DNA from: [Pantoea] beijingensis
GTDB taxonomy: Bacteria > Pseudomonadota > Gammaproteobacteria > Enterobacterales > Enterobacteriaceae
DNA: 64,000 nucleotides
Assembly: GCF_022647505.1 (NCBI RefSeq)
Contig: NZ_CP071409.1
Location: 806,001 to 870,000 of the forward strand
Direction: 5' to 3'
The position numbers and the translations under genes are program-made. Positions 38,611-49,218 of the stretch are shown here, piece after piece; the first letter of the stretch is position 1, and each line of letters starts with the position of its first letter. Below the pieces are notes generated by a model that saw only the letters and a program-made list of their open reading frames with translations, was not told the DNA's origin and made no database searches.

Positions 38611-40905
38611 ATGATAAAAAAAGTCCCGCATCTTGCCCATTGGGGAGCCTTTACTGCAGTCACTGAAAATGATCGGTTAATTGGCTGCGAGCCTTTTTTT
38701 GCTGACGCCGATCCTTCGCCGATGCTGAACACTATTCCTGAACTGGTTTATTCCGACAAACGTATCCGCCAGCCAATGGTGCGTCGTTCCTGGCTCAAAT
38801 CTCGTGAGAGAAGTGACCGAACCCTGCGTGGCCGTGAAGATTTTGTTGAAGTTGATTGGGAAACTGCACTCGATCTGGTGGCGGAAGAGAACCGCCGGAT
38901 TCGTGATCGTTACGGTGCGTCTGGCATTTTTAACGGTTCTTACGGCTGGTCATCGGCAGGACGTGTGAATCACGCACGCACCTTAGTGCGACGCTTCTAT
39001 TTTGCTGGCGGAGGTGGTGTCGACCAGCAGGGGAATTATAGCTGGGGTGCGGCGCAGTTCTTTCTGCCCTATGTCATCGGCACATATATGCCGTTAACGG
39101 GGCGCGTAACCGACTGGCCGGATGTTATTGAACACTGCCAGTTATTCATCGCTTTCGGCGGTTTAGCACTGAAAAATTCGCAGGTTGCATCTGGCGGGGC
39201 GGGGCAACACAGCCTGCAACCTGCGTTAAAGCAGTTGGCGGCAAAGGGCACGCCAGTTATTAATATCAGCCCGATGCGTGATGATTGCCCTGCATTTCTT
39301 AACGCGGAATGGATCCCTATACGTCCTAATACCGATGTGGCTTTGATGCTGGCGCTGGGGTATGAAATTGTACGGCTTGGTGCGGTTGATGAGGCTTTTT
39401 TGCAGTCCCACTGTGTGGGTTACGCAGAGCTGCGTACCTACCTTGATGGTCAGAGCGATGGTTTCGCTAAAACGCCTGCATGGGCCAGCGCTATCACCGG
39501 CATATCTGCCGCGCGAATTACTCGACTGGCGCAGCAGCTCATCGGCATACGTAGCTTCATGACCTGTTCCTATTCAGTACAGCGTGCTCATCGTGGTGAG
39601 CAACCTTACTGGATGATGATTGCCCTGTCGTCAATGCTCGGACAACCGGGGCTCCCGGGCGGCGGTTTTTCTTTCGGCCATGGTTCAATGAATAGCGTCG
39701 GGAATCCCCGCATTGAGGGGCCCGCTCCGCTAATGTCAACCGGCGTGAATCCGTCAGGTTTATCCATCCCGGTGGCCCGTATCAGTGATATGTTGCTCAA
39801 TCCACATCAGCCCTATTCATTCCAGGGTAAAACGCACCATTATCCCGATATTCATTTAGTACATTGGGCGGGTGGCAATCCTTTTCACCACCATCAACAG
39901 CTTCATCGTTTAGTCGAGGGGTGGCAGCGGCCAGATACGGTGATTGTCCAGGATATTGTCTGGACACCTGCGGCGCAGATGGCCGATATCGTACTGCCCG
40001 TTACAACCTCACTTGAACGTAATGATATTGGGGGATCCTCACGCGATCGCTATATTCTGGCGATGCATCAGGCGATCAGGCCGCAGCACCAGGCACGAAA
40101 TGATTTCGATATTTTTGCTGATATTGCAGATCGTTTGGGGTATCGCGAACAATTTACGGAAAATCGGAGCGAAATGCAGTGGATTGAGCACTTATACCAG
40201 CAGTGCGCCGCTGCGTATGCCAGTAATGGCGCCAGTTGGCCTGAATTTGCCGCGTTCTGGCAACGTGGTTATGTAGAGGTCCCGCAGGGCGATAAGCCGT
40301 TTATCTTTATGGAGGCCTTTCGGAATAACCCACAGGCAAATCCCATCAAAACCGCCAGCGGTAAAATTGAGTTGTTCTGTAAAACGATTGCCGATTTTCA
40401 ACTGGATGATTTTGCCGGTCATCCACAATGGCGTCCACCTAAAGAGTGGCTGGGGGCCGATCTGAGCGAGCGTTATCCTTTACATATGATTTCGATTCAA
40501 CCTGACGATCGTTTGCACAGTCAGTTGGATGCGACGACAACCGTACAGGCGAATAAAACCGCCGGACATGAAACATTGTGGATGCATGTGCAGGATGCGA
40601 CGAGACGGGGTATCCTGGAGGGGGATGAAATTGAAGTTAGCAATGCCCGAGGAATAATATTGGCGGGCGTACGATTAACGGATGGCGTCATGCCGGGTGT
40701 GGTGATCATTGCGACCGGTGCCTGGTTTGATCCTGGGTTCGGTAAAGCGTGGCGCCCATATGACAGGGCGGGGAATCCCAATGTGCTGACGTTGGATATC
40801 GGAACCTCGTCCCTGACCCAGGGACCGAACGCGATGAGTTGTTTGGTTGAGGTTAAAAAACATACCTCAAATAATGCGAATTACAGTGTGGCAGCGAGCT
40901 CATAA
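38611..40905 (+). CDS. molybdopterin S/N-oxide reductase, BisC-like
   Basis: A 764-residue bis-MGD oxidoreductase of the DMSO/TMAO/biotin sulfoxide reductase group. SYGWSSAGRVNHARTLVRRF includes the position where this group has a molybdenum-ligating serine. Further motifs are HWAGGNPFHHHQQLHRLVEG and VLPVTTSLERNDIGGSSRDR, and a C-terminal molydopterin-binding domain. There is no Tat signal peptide and no N-terminal Fe-S cluster motif, so it is cytoplasmic, like E. coli BisC (777 residues), which reduces biotin and methionine sulfoxides. No membrane anchor or chaperone gene is adjacent. It is divergent from galR, an unusual location. Confidence 0.85.
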   Translation: MIKKVPHLAHWGAFTAVTENDRLIGCEPFFADADPSPMLNTIPELVYSDKRIRQPMVRRSWLKSRERSDRTLRGREDFVEVDWETALDLVAEENRRIRDRYGASGIFNGSYGWSSAGRVNHARTLVRRFYFAGGGGVDQQGNYSWGAAQFFLPYVIGTYMPLTGRVTDWPDVIEHCQLFIAFGGLALKNSQVASGGAGQHSLQPALKQLAAKGTPVINISPMRDDCPAFLNAEWIPIRPNTDVALMLALGYEIVRLGAVDEAFLQSHCVGYAELRTYLDGQSDGFAKTPAWASAITGISAARITRLAQQLIGIRSFMTCSYSVQRAHRGEQPYWMMIALSSMLGQPGLPGGGFSFGHGSMNSVGNPRIEGPAPLMSTGVNPSGLSIPVARISDMLLNPHQPYSFQGKTHHYPDIHLVHWAGGNPFHHHQQLHRLVEGWQRPDTVIVQDIVWTPAAQMADIVLPVTTSLERNDIGGSSRDRYILAMHQAIRPQHQARNDFDIFADIADRLGYREQFTENRSEMQWIEHLYQQCAAAYASNGASWPEFAAFWQRGYVEVPQGDKPFIFMEAFRNNPQANPIKTASGKIELFCKTIADFQLDDFAGHPQWRPPKEWLGADLSERYPLHMISIQPDDRLHSQLDATTTVQANKTAGHETLWMHVQDATRRGILEGDEIEVSNARGIILAGVRLTDGVMPGVVIIATGAWFDPGFGKAWRPYDRAGNPNVLTLDIGTSSLTQGPNAMSCLVEVKKHTSNNANYSVAASS

Positions 40906-41090
40906 CACCGCAAAATAGAGATAAAACGGATAGACAGGAGTAAGTATAACCTGCTAATTCGCACGTTAAGTATAGTGAAGAGGTATTCGTTGCAAAACTG
41001 CCTAAAGATCACATAGCTGGTTACACTTTGCGGGCAACTGTTGCGAATCAATGATAGCGGCCCATCGCTGAGACTTGCTAGATTTTAAGT

Positions 41091-41171
41091 CCCAGAGGTA
41101 TTGATGGGTGAACATCAAAAGTTTTCTTTTACTTGATTACACCGACCTGCGCAGATGCGCAGGTTTTTTTT
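41091..41171 (+). ncRNA. omrA: OmrA/OmrB-type small RNA
   Basis: The 5' end CCCAGAGGTATTGATGGGTG matches the conserved seed of OmrA and OmrB. The 3' end is the terminator CCTGCGCAGATGCGCAGG followed by eight T, again nearly identical to E. coli. The variable middle differs. These Hfq-dependent RNAs are induced by EnvZ/OmpR and repress outer membrane and other genes (for example ompT, cirA, csgD). The locus (between galR and aas) is the E. coli omr locus, but only one copy is present. TAGATT about 10 bases upstream may be the -10 box. Confidence 0.92.
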
Positions 41172-41196
41172 GCCTTCAAAAAAAGAAGGATTGAAT

Positions 41197-42912
41197 ATGC
41201 CCCGAATGAAAAAATTATTGGGTAAAGATCAAATTAAAGCCCCGTTTAATCCTTTTCGTTTCCGCCTGATCTGCTTGGGTGTGCTGGGCTGCCTGGCGGT
41301 ATTGCTGATACGTGTTGCTGACCTGCAATTAATTAATCATCCGATGCTGGAAAAGGAAGCGGACCAACGTTCGTTACGTACCGTTACGTTGCCTACTAAT
41401 CGAGGGACGTTGCTGGATCGTAATGGTGAGGCGCTGGCACTTAGCGTTCCCTCGCGCGATATCATTGCCGATCCGCTGCGGGTGATGGAATCAAACCCGG
41501 ATTTTACCAGTGCGAAATGGCAGTATCTCGCCAATGCACTGAATCAGCGCCCGGATGATATTGCCAAACAGATTACCGCTAACCCCCGTCGCCGCTTTCT
41601 TTATCTGGATCATAAAGTCGAAATGGGGATTGCCAACGATATCAGCAAATTGCACCTTTCCGGTATTAGCACGGTCTATAACGATAGTCGTTTTTATCCG
41701 ATGAGTGAGGCTACCGCGCCGCTTTTAGGCATCGTTGGGGCGGATAACAAGGGGCTCAATGGGTTAGAACATGGCTACGATAAATGGCTGCAGGGCGAAC
41801 CAGGGCAAGAGCAATATCGGCAGGATGGCGACGGGAATATTATTGCTATGCTCAGCTATAAGCCGCCTCAGCAACCACCAACGGTGCAACTCAGTATCGA
41901 TAAATTTGATCAATACACGCTCTATACGCAACTTCGCAATGGCGTATTACGCAATAAGGCGGATTCAGGTGCAGCCGTATTGATTAAAATTGATACGGGC
42001 GAAGTACTTGGAATGGCTTCATACCCGTCGTTTAATCCTAACAATTTTGCCGATGTGTCACCGAGTCAAATGCGTAATGCTGCGATCAATGACAGTTATG
42101 AGCCCGGTTCGACGGTGAAGCCGCTGGTCGTAATGGAGGGACTGGAGCGTAAGTTGGTACGTCCAGACTCGGTGCTTGATACGACGCCTTACCGGGTTAA
42201 CGGGCATTTAATTCGCGATGTGGGGCATTGGCCGCGCCTGACCATGACTGGTATTTTGCAGAAATCGAGTGACATCGGCGTTTCACACATTGCGCTGGCG
42301 ATGCCCGCTGAAGTGCTGGTTAATACGTTCCATAATTTTGGTCTTGGTAAACCAACCGGTTTGGGACTGACAGGGGAGAGCGTGGGTTATTTTCCGCTGC
42401 ATCGTCAGCGATGGGCCGATATTGAGCGTGCGACTTTCTCCTTCGGTTATGGTTTACGTGTCACACCGCTGCAGATTGCTCGGGAATATGCCACGCTTGG
42501 CTCTTATGGTATTTATCGACCGCTTTCGATCACTAAAGTCACGCCGCCAGTGATGGGGACGCGCGTAGCGAATGCTGATACGGTGAAGGCCGTTGTGCAT
42601 ATGATGGAGAGCGATGCCCTGCCGGGAGGAAGCGGCGTGCGAGCCGCGGTGCCGGGGTATCGACTGGCTATTAAAACCGGTACGGCGGAAAAAATGGGTG
42701 CCAGCGGCAAGTATGATGGAGGATATATTAACTATACGGCGGGGGTTGCGCCAGCCAGTAATCCTCAGGTGGCGCTGGTAATTATGATCAACCATCCAAC
42801 AGGTGATGATCACTTTGGTGGCTCCGTTGCGGCACCAGTGTTCGGCAATATCATCGGACCGGTGCTGAAGCATATGAATGTTGCGCCTGATGCGATCAAT
42901 CAGGTGCAGTAA
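41197..42912 (+). CDS. second FtsI-like class B penicillin-binding protein (PBP3 paralogue)
   Basis: A 571-residue transpeptidase with one N-terminal membrane segment (about 21-43, LICLGVLGCLAVLLIRV), a PBP dimer domain with RGTLLDRNGEALA, and the catalytic domain. Active-site motifs are EPGSTVK (S305, K308), KSSDIG (S357, S358, D359) and IKTGTAEK (K493). E. coli FtsI has SSN in the second motif; SSD here resembles the SxD of PBP2. The start at 41197 has AAGGA upstream and avoids overlap with the sRNA terminator. Salmonella has a comparable alternative PBP3 used in acid conditions; an analogous role is inference. Confidence 0.88.
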   Translation: MPRMKKLLGKDQIKAPFNPFRFRLICLGVLGCLAVLLIRVADLQLINHPMLEKEADQRSLRTVTLPTNRGTLLDRNGEALALSVPSRDIIADPLRVMESNPDFTSAKWQYLANALNQRPDDIAKQITANPRRRFLYLDHKVEMGIANDISKLHLSGISTVYNDSRFYPMSEATAPLLGIVGADNKGLNGLEHGYDKWLQGEPGQEQYRQDGDGNIIAMLSYKPPQQPPTVQLSIDKFDQYTLYTQLRNGVLRNKADSGAAVLIKIDTGEVLGMASYPSFNPNNFADVSPSQMRNAAINDSYEPGSTVKPLVVMEGLERKLVRPDSVLDTTPYRVNGHLIRDVGHWPRLTMTGILQKSSDIGVSHIALAMPAEVLVNTFHNFGLGKPTGLGLTGESVGYFPLHRQRWADIERATFSFGYGLRVTPLQIAREYATLGSYGIYRPLSITKVTPPVMGTRVANADTVKAVVHMMESDALPGGSGVRAAVPGYRLAIKTGTAEKMGASGKYDGGYINYTAGVAPASNPQVALVIMINHPTGDDHFGGSVAAPVFGNIIGPVLKHMNVAPDAINQVQ

Positions 42913-43447
42913 TCCGGCCTCCTGGGCTGACGAATCCGGCACAAAACCGTTCCGCTTTTCCTTCGGATGATCAGGCAGAGCCGGTTAGCGCCGGCCCTGC
43001 AACTGCACTATTTTCAATAAACCTCTTGTTCGCTGCACGCGTACCCCAGAAACAGTGCTGTCCTGCACAAACGAAACGCCATTTCTGGGTTAACGCGCGC
43101 GCTCACAGTCATTCGGGTTGCCGTGCTGAAAACCTGGCGTTCCTCAGTGTTTCGGCACTCTCCGAAAGAGCAATGTCAAAACCCAAACGCCAAATAAACA
43201 AAATTCTGTAATGATGAGGTATGAAAGGTATTGTCCGTATCGCCGAGCGTTTCCTTGTCGAGTCACATAGACGTAGCGAGAGGGCGTGCTGAGCAGGAGC
43301 GTGTGAACCTACAATGAAAAATGAAGCACCCGGCGGCTATACTTTCGCCCCGTGATAAATTTATCCATTATGCCCTATCGCACGTTGTGTAAATTCACCA
43401 TATCCTGCATCGTTACGGGTAAAATTTATATGTGCTAAGGAGTTGGC
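42913..43447. other. intergenic region upstream of aas with clustered inverted repeats
   Basis: 535 bases without a supported gene. It contains a hairpin GCAG-a-GCCGG / CCGGC-c-CTGC (42975-43000) after the PBP gene, CCCAGAAA/TTTCTGGG (43045-43052 and 43082-43089), and a nested pair TGGCGTT/AACGCCA (43135-43141 and 43186-43192) enclosing TTTCGG/CCGAAA (43150-43155 and 43162-43167). The last pair could form one RNA stem-loop. No promoter is obvious. Confidence 0.5.
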
Positions 43448-45604
43448 ATGTTGTTCGCTTTTTTACGTTTTATTCTTCGCCTGGTTTATCGCGTGCAGTT
43501 GCGTGGCGATCTCAGCGCCTTGTCAAAAGATAAAGTGTTGATCACCCCGAATCATATGTCCTTTCTGGATGGCGTATTGCTGGCGGTATTCCTGCCAGTG
43601 AAACCGGTTTTTGCCGTTTATTCTTCCATCAGCGAAAAGTGGTTTATGCGCTGGCTGAAATCGATCATCGATTTCGTCCCACTCGATCCAACTAAACCCA
43701 TGTCGGTCAAACATCTGGTTCGCATGATTGGGCAGGGGCGCCCTGTCGTGATCTTTCCTGAAGGACGAATCACGATCACCGGTTCTCTGATGAAAATCTA
43801 CAGCGGTGCAGGTTTCGTGGCGGCCAAATCGCAGGCGACGGTAGTGCCGGTGCGTATTGAAGGTGCTGAATACACTCCGTTTGGACGGCTTGGTGGCGTT
43901 TTTAAACGTCGCTTCTTCCCTCGCATTACGTTAACCGTGTTACCCGCGACTTTTATTCCGATGCCAGAGGCACCGCGCGCGCGCGAACGTCGTCTGCTGG
44001 CCGGGGAGCACCTGCATCATATTATGATGGAAGCGCGAATGGTGGTTCGTCCACGCGAAACATTGTATGAGGCTTTTCTCAGTGCCCGTACCCGCTACGG
44101 TTATTTCAAACCCTGTATTGAAGACGTCAATTTTAAAACGGATAGCTATACTGGCCTGCTAAAAAAATCACTTGGTGTGGGGAGGATTCTGGAGCGCTAC
44201 ACCCAGGTCGGAGAATATATTGGTCTACTATTGCCAAACACGACCGTGACCGCTGCAGCGATTTTAGGTGCCTCAATGCGCGGTCGCGTACCGGCAATGC
44301 TCAACTATACGGCAGGTGTGAAAGGAATAACCAGCGCGCTGACGGCGGCACAAGTGAAAACGGTATTCACCTCCCGTCAGTTCCTGGAGAAAGGGCGATT
44401 GCTGCATTTACCGGAAGAGATCACACAGGTGAAGTGGATCTTTCTTGAGGATCTCAAAGATACCGTTACCGCGAAGGATAAAATGTGGATCCTGAGCCGC
44501 TTGCTGATGCCGAGTATGGCAGCAACCCCGCAGCGTCCTGAAGATGCCGCGATGGTGCTTTTTACCTCTGGTTCTGAAGGTAATCCAAAAGGGGTGGTTC
44601 ATTCACATAAAAGCCTGTTGGCAAACGTTGAACAGATCCGCACCGTTGCTGATTTTACGCCCCGCGATCGATTCATGTCAGCATTACCGTTGTTCCACGC
44701 TTTCGGCCTGACGGTTGGTCTGTTTACGCCGTTAATGACCGGCGCAGAGGTTTTTCTCTATCCCAGTCCGCTACATTATCGTATTGTTCCTGAGCTGGTC
44801 TATGACCGCAATTGTACCGTTCTGTTTGGTACGTCGACCTTCCTGGGAAACTATGCTCGTTTTGCTAATCCTTATGATTTTGCTCGTTTGCGCTATGTGG
44901 TGGCCGGCGCTGAAAAATTGCAGGAAAGCACGCGGCAGATATGGCAAGAGCGCTTTGGTATCCGCATCCTTGAAGGTTATGGCGTCACTGAATGCGCGCC
45001 AGTGGTTGCGATAAATGTGCCAATGGCAGCGAAATTCCATAGCGTGGGACGTATTCTGCCAGGTATGGATTCACGTCTTATCTCTGTACCGGGTATTGAG
45101 GAAGGTGGTCAGCTACAGTTGCGCGGGCCTAATATTATGAAAGGCTATCTGCGCGTTGAACGCCCTGGCTACCTTGAGACCCCCGAGGCTGACAACGGTG
45201 AGGGACAGCGCGAGGCCGGATGGTACGATACTGGTGATATCGTTAGTTTTGATGAACATGGTTTCTGTCAGATTCAGGGGCGGGTAAAACGCTTTGCAAA
45301 AATCGCTGGAGAGATGGTTTCGCTGGAGATTGTCGAGCAGATTGCGTTGAAAGCATCAACTGAAAAACAACATGCCGCTTCGATAAAACCTGATGGTAAT
45401 CGGGGAGAAATGTTAGTGCTATTTACTACTGATAGCGATCTGAAACGTGATTCGCTACAGCACGCCGCGCGTGAACTGGGCAGTCCTGAGCTGGCAGTAC
45501 CACGCGATATTCGTTACCTGAAGCAATTACCACTGCTGGGTAGCGGTAAACCAGATTTTGTCGCATTGCGCAAAATGGCAGAAGAAGAGATCGAGCACGA
45601 ATGA
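43448..45604 (+). CDS. aas: bifunctional acyl-ACP synthetase / 2-acylglycerophosphoethanolamine acyltransferase
   Basis: A 718-residue inner membrane enzyme that re-acylates lyso-phosphatidylethanolamine. The N-terminal acyltransferase domain has NHMSFLDG (HX4D) and [10 protein letters not shown]. The C-terminal adenylate-forming domain has the AMP-binding loop [28 protein letters not shown] and [20 protein letters not shown] precedes the ATG. Its stop overlaps the lplT start by four bases, so transporter and enzyme are coupled. Confidence 0.96.
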   Translation: MLFAFLRFILRLVYRVQLRGDLSALSKDKVLITPNHMSFLDGVLLAVFLPVKPVFAVYSSISEKWFMRWLKSIIDFVPLDPTKPMSVKHLVRMIGQGRPVVIFPEGRITITGSLMKIYSGAGFVAAKSQATVVPVRIEGAEYTPFGRLGGVFKRRFFPRITLTVLPATFIPMPEAPRARERRLLAGEHLHHIMMEARMVVRPRETLYEAFLSARTRYGYFKPCIEDVNFKTDSYTGLLKKSLGVGRILERYTQVGEYIGLLLPNTTVTAAAILGASMRGRVPAMLNYTAGVKGITSALTAAQVKTVFTSRQFLEKGRLLHLPEEITQVKWIFLEDLKDTVTAKDKMWILSRLLMPSMAATPQRPEDAAMVLFTSGSEGNPKGVVHSHKSLLANVEQIRTVADFTPRDRFMSALPLFHAFGLTVGLFTPLMTGAEVFLYPSPLHYRIVPELVYDRNCTVLFGTSTFLGNYARFANPYDFARLRYVVAGAEKLQESTRQIWQERFGIRILEGYGVTECAPVVAINVPMAAKFHSVGRILPGMDSRLISVPGIEEGGQLQLRGPNIMKGYLRVERPGYLETPEADNGEGQREAGWYDTGDIVSFDEHGFCQIQGRVKRFAKIAGEMVSLEIVEQIALKASTEKQHAASIKPDGNRGEMLVLFTTDSDLKRDSLQHAARELGSPELAVPRDIRYLKQLPLLGSGKPDFVALRKMAEEEIEHE

Positions 45605-46812
45605 GCACGTCAATAGTAACCGAGCAGTCTTTATTGTCCCGCAATATGATGGCGGTGATCGCCGCCCAGTTTCTCTCGGCTTTCGGGGATAATGCTCTAT
45701 TATTTGCCACCCTGGCAGTACTGAAAAATCAGCTTTATCCCGATTGGAGTCAGCCTGTTCTACAGATGGTATTTGTGACGACTTACATCATTCTTGCTCC
45801 GTTTGTGGGTCAGGTTGCCGACAGCTTCGCCAAAGGGCGGGTCATGATGTTTTCGAATGCGCTAAAGTTGCTGGGCGCACTGGTAATTTGCTTCGGTCTA
45901 AACCCATTTTTGGGGTACGGCCTTGTTGGTGTGGGGGCTGCGGCTTACTCTCCAGCAAAATATGGCATTCTCGGCGAGCTCACTACCGGTGAGCAATTAG
46001 TCAAAGCCAATGGTGTGATGGAGGCTTCTACCATTGCGGCCATCCTGTTGGGATCGGTGGTAGGTGGCGTACTGGCAGACTGGAATTTGTTAGCGGCACT
46101 GGCCGCCTGCGTGCTGGCTTATGCCCTGGCGGTGCTGGCGAACACGCTAATCCCCAAATTGAGCGCGGCGCGACCAGGCCAGAGCTGGCATCCGAGCCGT
46201 ATGTCACGCAGTTTCTTCCATGCCTGCGCCATATTATGGCGCAGTGGCGAAACGCGTTTTTCGCTGGTTGGAACCAGCTTATTCTGGGGAGCTGGTGTCA
46301 CATTGCGCTTCCTTTTGGTGCTGTGGGTACCCGTTGCTCTGGGTATTGACGACAATAAAACGCCGACGTTGCTTAATGCAATGGTCGCGATTGGTATTGT
46401 CATTGGTGCCGCGGCGGCTGCGCGGCTGGTCACATTAAAAACCGTTGGGCGCTGTATGCCCGCAGGGATATTAATCGGTGTAGCGGTAGTCGTTTTTGCC
46501 TTACAGCACAGCTTGATCAATGCCTATATATTACTGGTCATTATCGGTGTTTTGGGTGGATTTTTTGTGGTGCCGCTGAATGCGCTGCTGCAGGCACGCG
46601 GTAAGGAAACCGTCGGTGCCGGAAATGCGATAGCCGTACAGAATCTTGGGGAAAATAGCGCGATGCTCATCATGCTGGGGCTATACTCGCTGGCAATTAA
46701 GCTTGGAACGCCAGCCGTCGCCGCGGGAATCGGTTTTGGCGTGCTGTTTGCGTTGGCTATTACCATCCTGTGGTTATGGCAACGCGCACAGCGCAGTAAA
46801 GCCCAGGTATAA
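45601..46812 (+). CDS. lplT: lysophospholipid flippase LplT
   Basis: A 403-residue MFS transporter with 12 membrane helices, beginning [20 protein letters not shown] then [15 protein letters not shown]. It moves lyso-phospholipids to the cytoplasmic leaflet for re-acylation by Aas. The four-base overlap with aas supports a shared pathway. Confidence 0.95.
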   Translation: MSTSIVTEQSLLSRNMMAVIAAQFLSAFGDNALLFATLAVLKNQLYPDWSQPVLQMVFVTTYIILAPFVGQVADSFAKGRVMMFSNALKLLGALVICFGLNPFLGYGLVGVGAAAYSPAKYGILGELTTGEQLVKANGVMEASTIAAILLGSVVGGVLADWNLLAALAACVLAYALAVLANTLIPKLSAARPGQSWHPSRMSRSFFHACAILWRSGETRFSLVGTSLFWGAGVTLRFLLVLWVPVALGIDDNKTPTLLNAMVAIGIVIGAAAAARLVTLKTVGRCMPAGILIGVAVVVFALQHSLINAYILLVIIGVLGGFFVVPLNALLQARGKETVGAGNAIAVQNLGENSAMLIMLGLYSLAIKLGTPAVAAGIGFGVLFALAITILWLWQRAQRSKAQV

Positions 46813-46900
46813 AGAATATTCATACTCCTCATTGGGAGTCTTGCTGGACATATAACGGGGCGATGATTTGCCCCGTTATATCACCATCGGCGACAGGCGA

Positions 46901-47940
46901 TTATGGTGCCGGGTAGGTATAACGGCGATGAATTGCTTCCAGCCCCAGTAACACATCTTCATTGAGCGTCAGGTTGAAGCTGTCGATATTAGCCTGAAGC
47001 TGTTCCAGCGTCGTTGCTCCCAACAGTGTGCTGGCAACAAAGGGTTGTTGACGCACAAAGGCTAATGCCATTTGTGCTGGATCCAGATTATGCTGTTTCG
47101 CCAGCGCAACGTACTCCGCAATAGCTAACTGTGACTGCTCGCCACTGTAACGCGTAAAGCGAGTAAATAGCGTATTGCGCGCACCTGCGGGTTTCGCGCC
47201 ATTCAGGTATTTGCCGCTTAACGTGCCGAAAGCGAGGCTTGAATAGGCCAGCAGTTCAACGCCTTCATGGTTACTGATTTCTGCTAAACCGACTTCAAAG
47301 CTGCGATTTAACAGGCTGTAAGGATTTTGAATGGTGACAATTCGCGGGAGCTCGTGTTTTTCTGCCAGTTGCAGATAACGCATTACGCCCCAGGAGGTTT
47401 CATTGGAGACGCCAATATAGCGAATCTTGCCGGCTCGCACCTGTTCAGTCAATGCTTCAAGCGTTTCCAGCAGCGTAACCGGCACGCTTGCGTCGTTATA
47501 CTGGTAACCCAGCTTACCAAAAGAATTAGTCTGCCGCTGTGGCCAGTGTAGCTGATACAAATCCAGATAATCGGTATTAAGGCGCTTCAGGCTTGCATCC
47601 AGCGCTTCCCGAATATTTTTACGATCGAGAGCCTGGTTTGAACGGATTGAGAAGTCATTCGCGCGTGCTGGCCCTGAAACTTTCGAGGCCAGAATGATTT
47701 TATCGCGGTTACCACGCGATTTAATCCAACTGCCAATATAGCTTTCTGTTAATCCTTGAGTTTCCGGGCGGGGGGCACCGGATACATCTCGGCAGTATCA
47801 ATAAAATTGATACCTGCGCTGATGGCCAAATCCAGTTGAGCGTGGGCGTCGGCTTCGCTATTTTGCTCACCAAACGTCATGGTTCCTAACCCCAGCGTGC
47901 TGATTTCCAGAGTGCTGTGGGGTATACGGTGATATCGCAT
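46901..47940 (-). pseudogene. tas: aldo-keto reductase Tas, frameshifted
   Basis: The N-terminal part reads MRYHRIPHSTLEISTLGLGT and continues DLAISAGINFIDTAEMYPVP. It then goes out of frame and stops (PPARKLKD) at a C-run (six G on the plus strand, around 47769-47774). Adding one base restores RPETQGLTESYIGSWIKSRG and the rest down to RYTYPAP at 46901, including SKVSGPAR and LYQLHWPQRQTNSFGKLGY. Tas is an NADP(H)-dependent oxidoreductase that can complement tyrosine auxotrophy. A single-base deletion in a homopolymer could be real inactivation or a sequencing error; the rest of the gene looks undamaged. Confidence 0.88.
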
Positions 47941-48105
47941 TTGCCGGCTTCCTGTTTTCATTATGGAATGGAAAATTAATGCTAATGGGATCTCTTTTGA
48001 CTATAACCGTGCAAGGAGAGAGGGGGAAGAGGGGATTTATCAGGACTTGCGTTTACGGAGCCAGCCTACCACCTTTAACCATCGCAGCAGGCAAGACTCA
48101 AATCA

Positions 48106-48321
48106 CTATCGCTCAATAATGGTAGAGATTTCATCACCGTTGATTTGTAACTCATGGCCGGATTGATCGACATATTTTACCAAACCTGTATCCTTATCGA
48201 TAACCGGCTTGCCTTCGGTCATAATCATCTCGCCATTTTTAGTTGCCATCACATAATCGCTGCTACATCCGCTGAGCATCAATACCATTGCTATCGCGGC
48301 TGCACTTAACGTCCACTTCAT
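48106..48321 (-). CDS. ygdR: YgdI/YgdR family lipoprotein
   Basis: A 71-residue lipoprotein with signal [19 protein letters not shown] and lipidated Cys. The mature part [20 protein letters not shown] and [20 protein letters not shown] matches the family's small beta-barrel (SH3-like) domain. Ser at position +2 predicts outer membrane sorting. Cellular role unknown. Neighbours tas and ygdQ follow E. coli order. Confidence 0.92.
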   Translation of the reverse strand: MKWTLSAAAIAMVLMLSGCSSDYVMATKNGEMIMTEGKPVIDKDTGLVKYVDQSGHELQINGDEISTIIER

Positions 48322-48401
48322 TCACTCTCTCCCTTAAAACCCGTTCGGCTTACTAGTGTAGTAATAAATATTTCCTCGTGCCGTGTTAATCGTACCATTC
48401 T

Positions 48402-48430
48402 GAAAAAAGATGGCGAGCATCGCTCGCCAT
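48402..48430 (-). terminator. intrinsic terminator after ygdQ
   Basis: On the minus strand ATGGCGAGC, a three-base loop and GCTCGCCAT form a perfect nine-base-pair stem followed by CTTTTTT. It lies 10 bases after the ygdQ stop. Confidence 0.9.
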
Positions 48431-48439
48431 TGACTTTGT

Positions 48440-49150
48440 CTAAAGCGGGTTTTTTTTGTTACGGATCAAGTTTAGGCTCTCCACCGCCATAGAAAAGAAC
48501 ATCGCGAAATAGATATAACCTTTTGGCACGTGGATATTGAAGCTTTCCAGTAACAGCGTAAATCCAACAAGAATCAGAAACGCCAGCGCCAGCATTTTTA
48601 CAGATGGATGACGTTCAACAAACTCACCGACGGCTTTTGCGGCGAACATCATGACACTGACAGCGATAACCACGGCTGCCATCATAATAAACAGATGATC
48701 GGAAAGACCGACTGCGGTAATGACGGAATCAAGGCTAAAAATAATATCCAGCAGCATGATCTGCACAATAGCGCCGAAGAAAGAGTGAACGTTAGTTTTA
48801 TGCTCCTCCTCGCCACCTTCAATGGTCTCATGGATCTCCATGCTGGATTTCCACAGCAGGAACAGACCGCCAAACAAGAGAATAAGGTCGCGGGCGGAAA
48901 AAGCATGCTCCATGATGGAAAACAGAGGGGTCGTCAGGCGTATAACCCAGGCAATAGAAGCAAGTAACCCTAAGCGCATTAGCATTGCGCCGGCCAGACC
49001 AAGACGACGGGCCCGGTTTTGTTGGTGCTTTGGAAGCTTTGCTACCACCAAAGAGAGGAAAATAATGTTATCAATACCCAGAACAATTTCGAGAATGGTA
49101 AGCGTTCCGAGGGCTAGCCAGGCATTGGGATCTACAATCCAATCAAACAT
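48440..49150 (-). CDS. ygdQ: TerC-family integral membrane protein
   Basis: A 236-residue protein with about seven membrane helices. It carries the TerC signatures EIVLGIDNIIFLSLVVAKLP and IMLLDIIFSLDSVITAVGLS, with paired acidic residues proposed to bind divalent cations. Related proteins take part in manganese export linked to Sec-secreted protein metallation; the specific role of YgdQ is not established. It lies between mutH and ygdR as in E. coli. Confidence 0.93.
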   Translation of the reverse strand: MFDWIVDPNAWLALGTLTILEIVLGIDNIIFLSLVVAKLPKHQQNRARRLGLAGAMLMRLGLLASIAWVIRLTTPLFSIMEHAFSARDLILLFGGLFLLWKSSMEIHETIEGGEEEHKTNVHSFFGAIVQIMLLDIIFSLDSVITAVGLSDHLFIMMAAVVIAVSVMMFAAKAVGEFVERHPSVKMLALAFLILVGFTLLLESFNIHVPKGYIYFAMFFSMAVESLNLIRNKKNPL

Positions 49151-49218
49151 TCTAACATCGCATCCTAAACGAAAGGTAAACGATGATTATACTCATCATA
49201 TTTATCAATGTGAGACAT

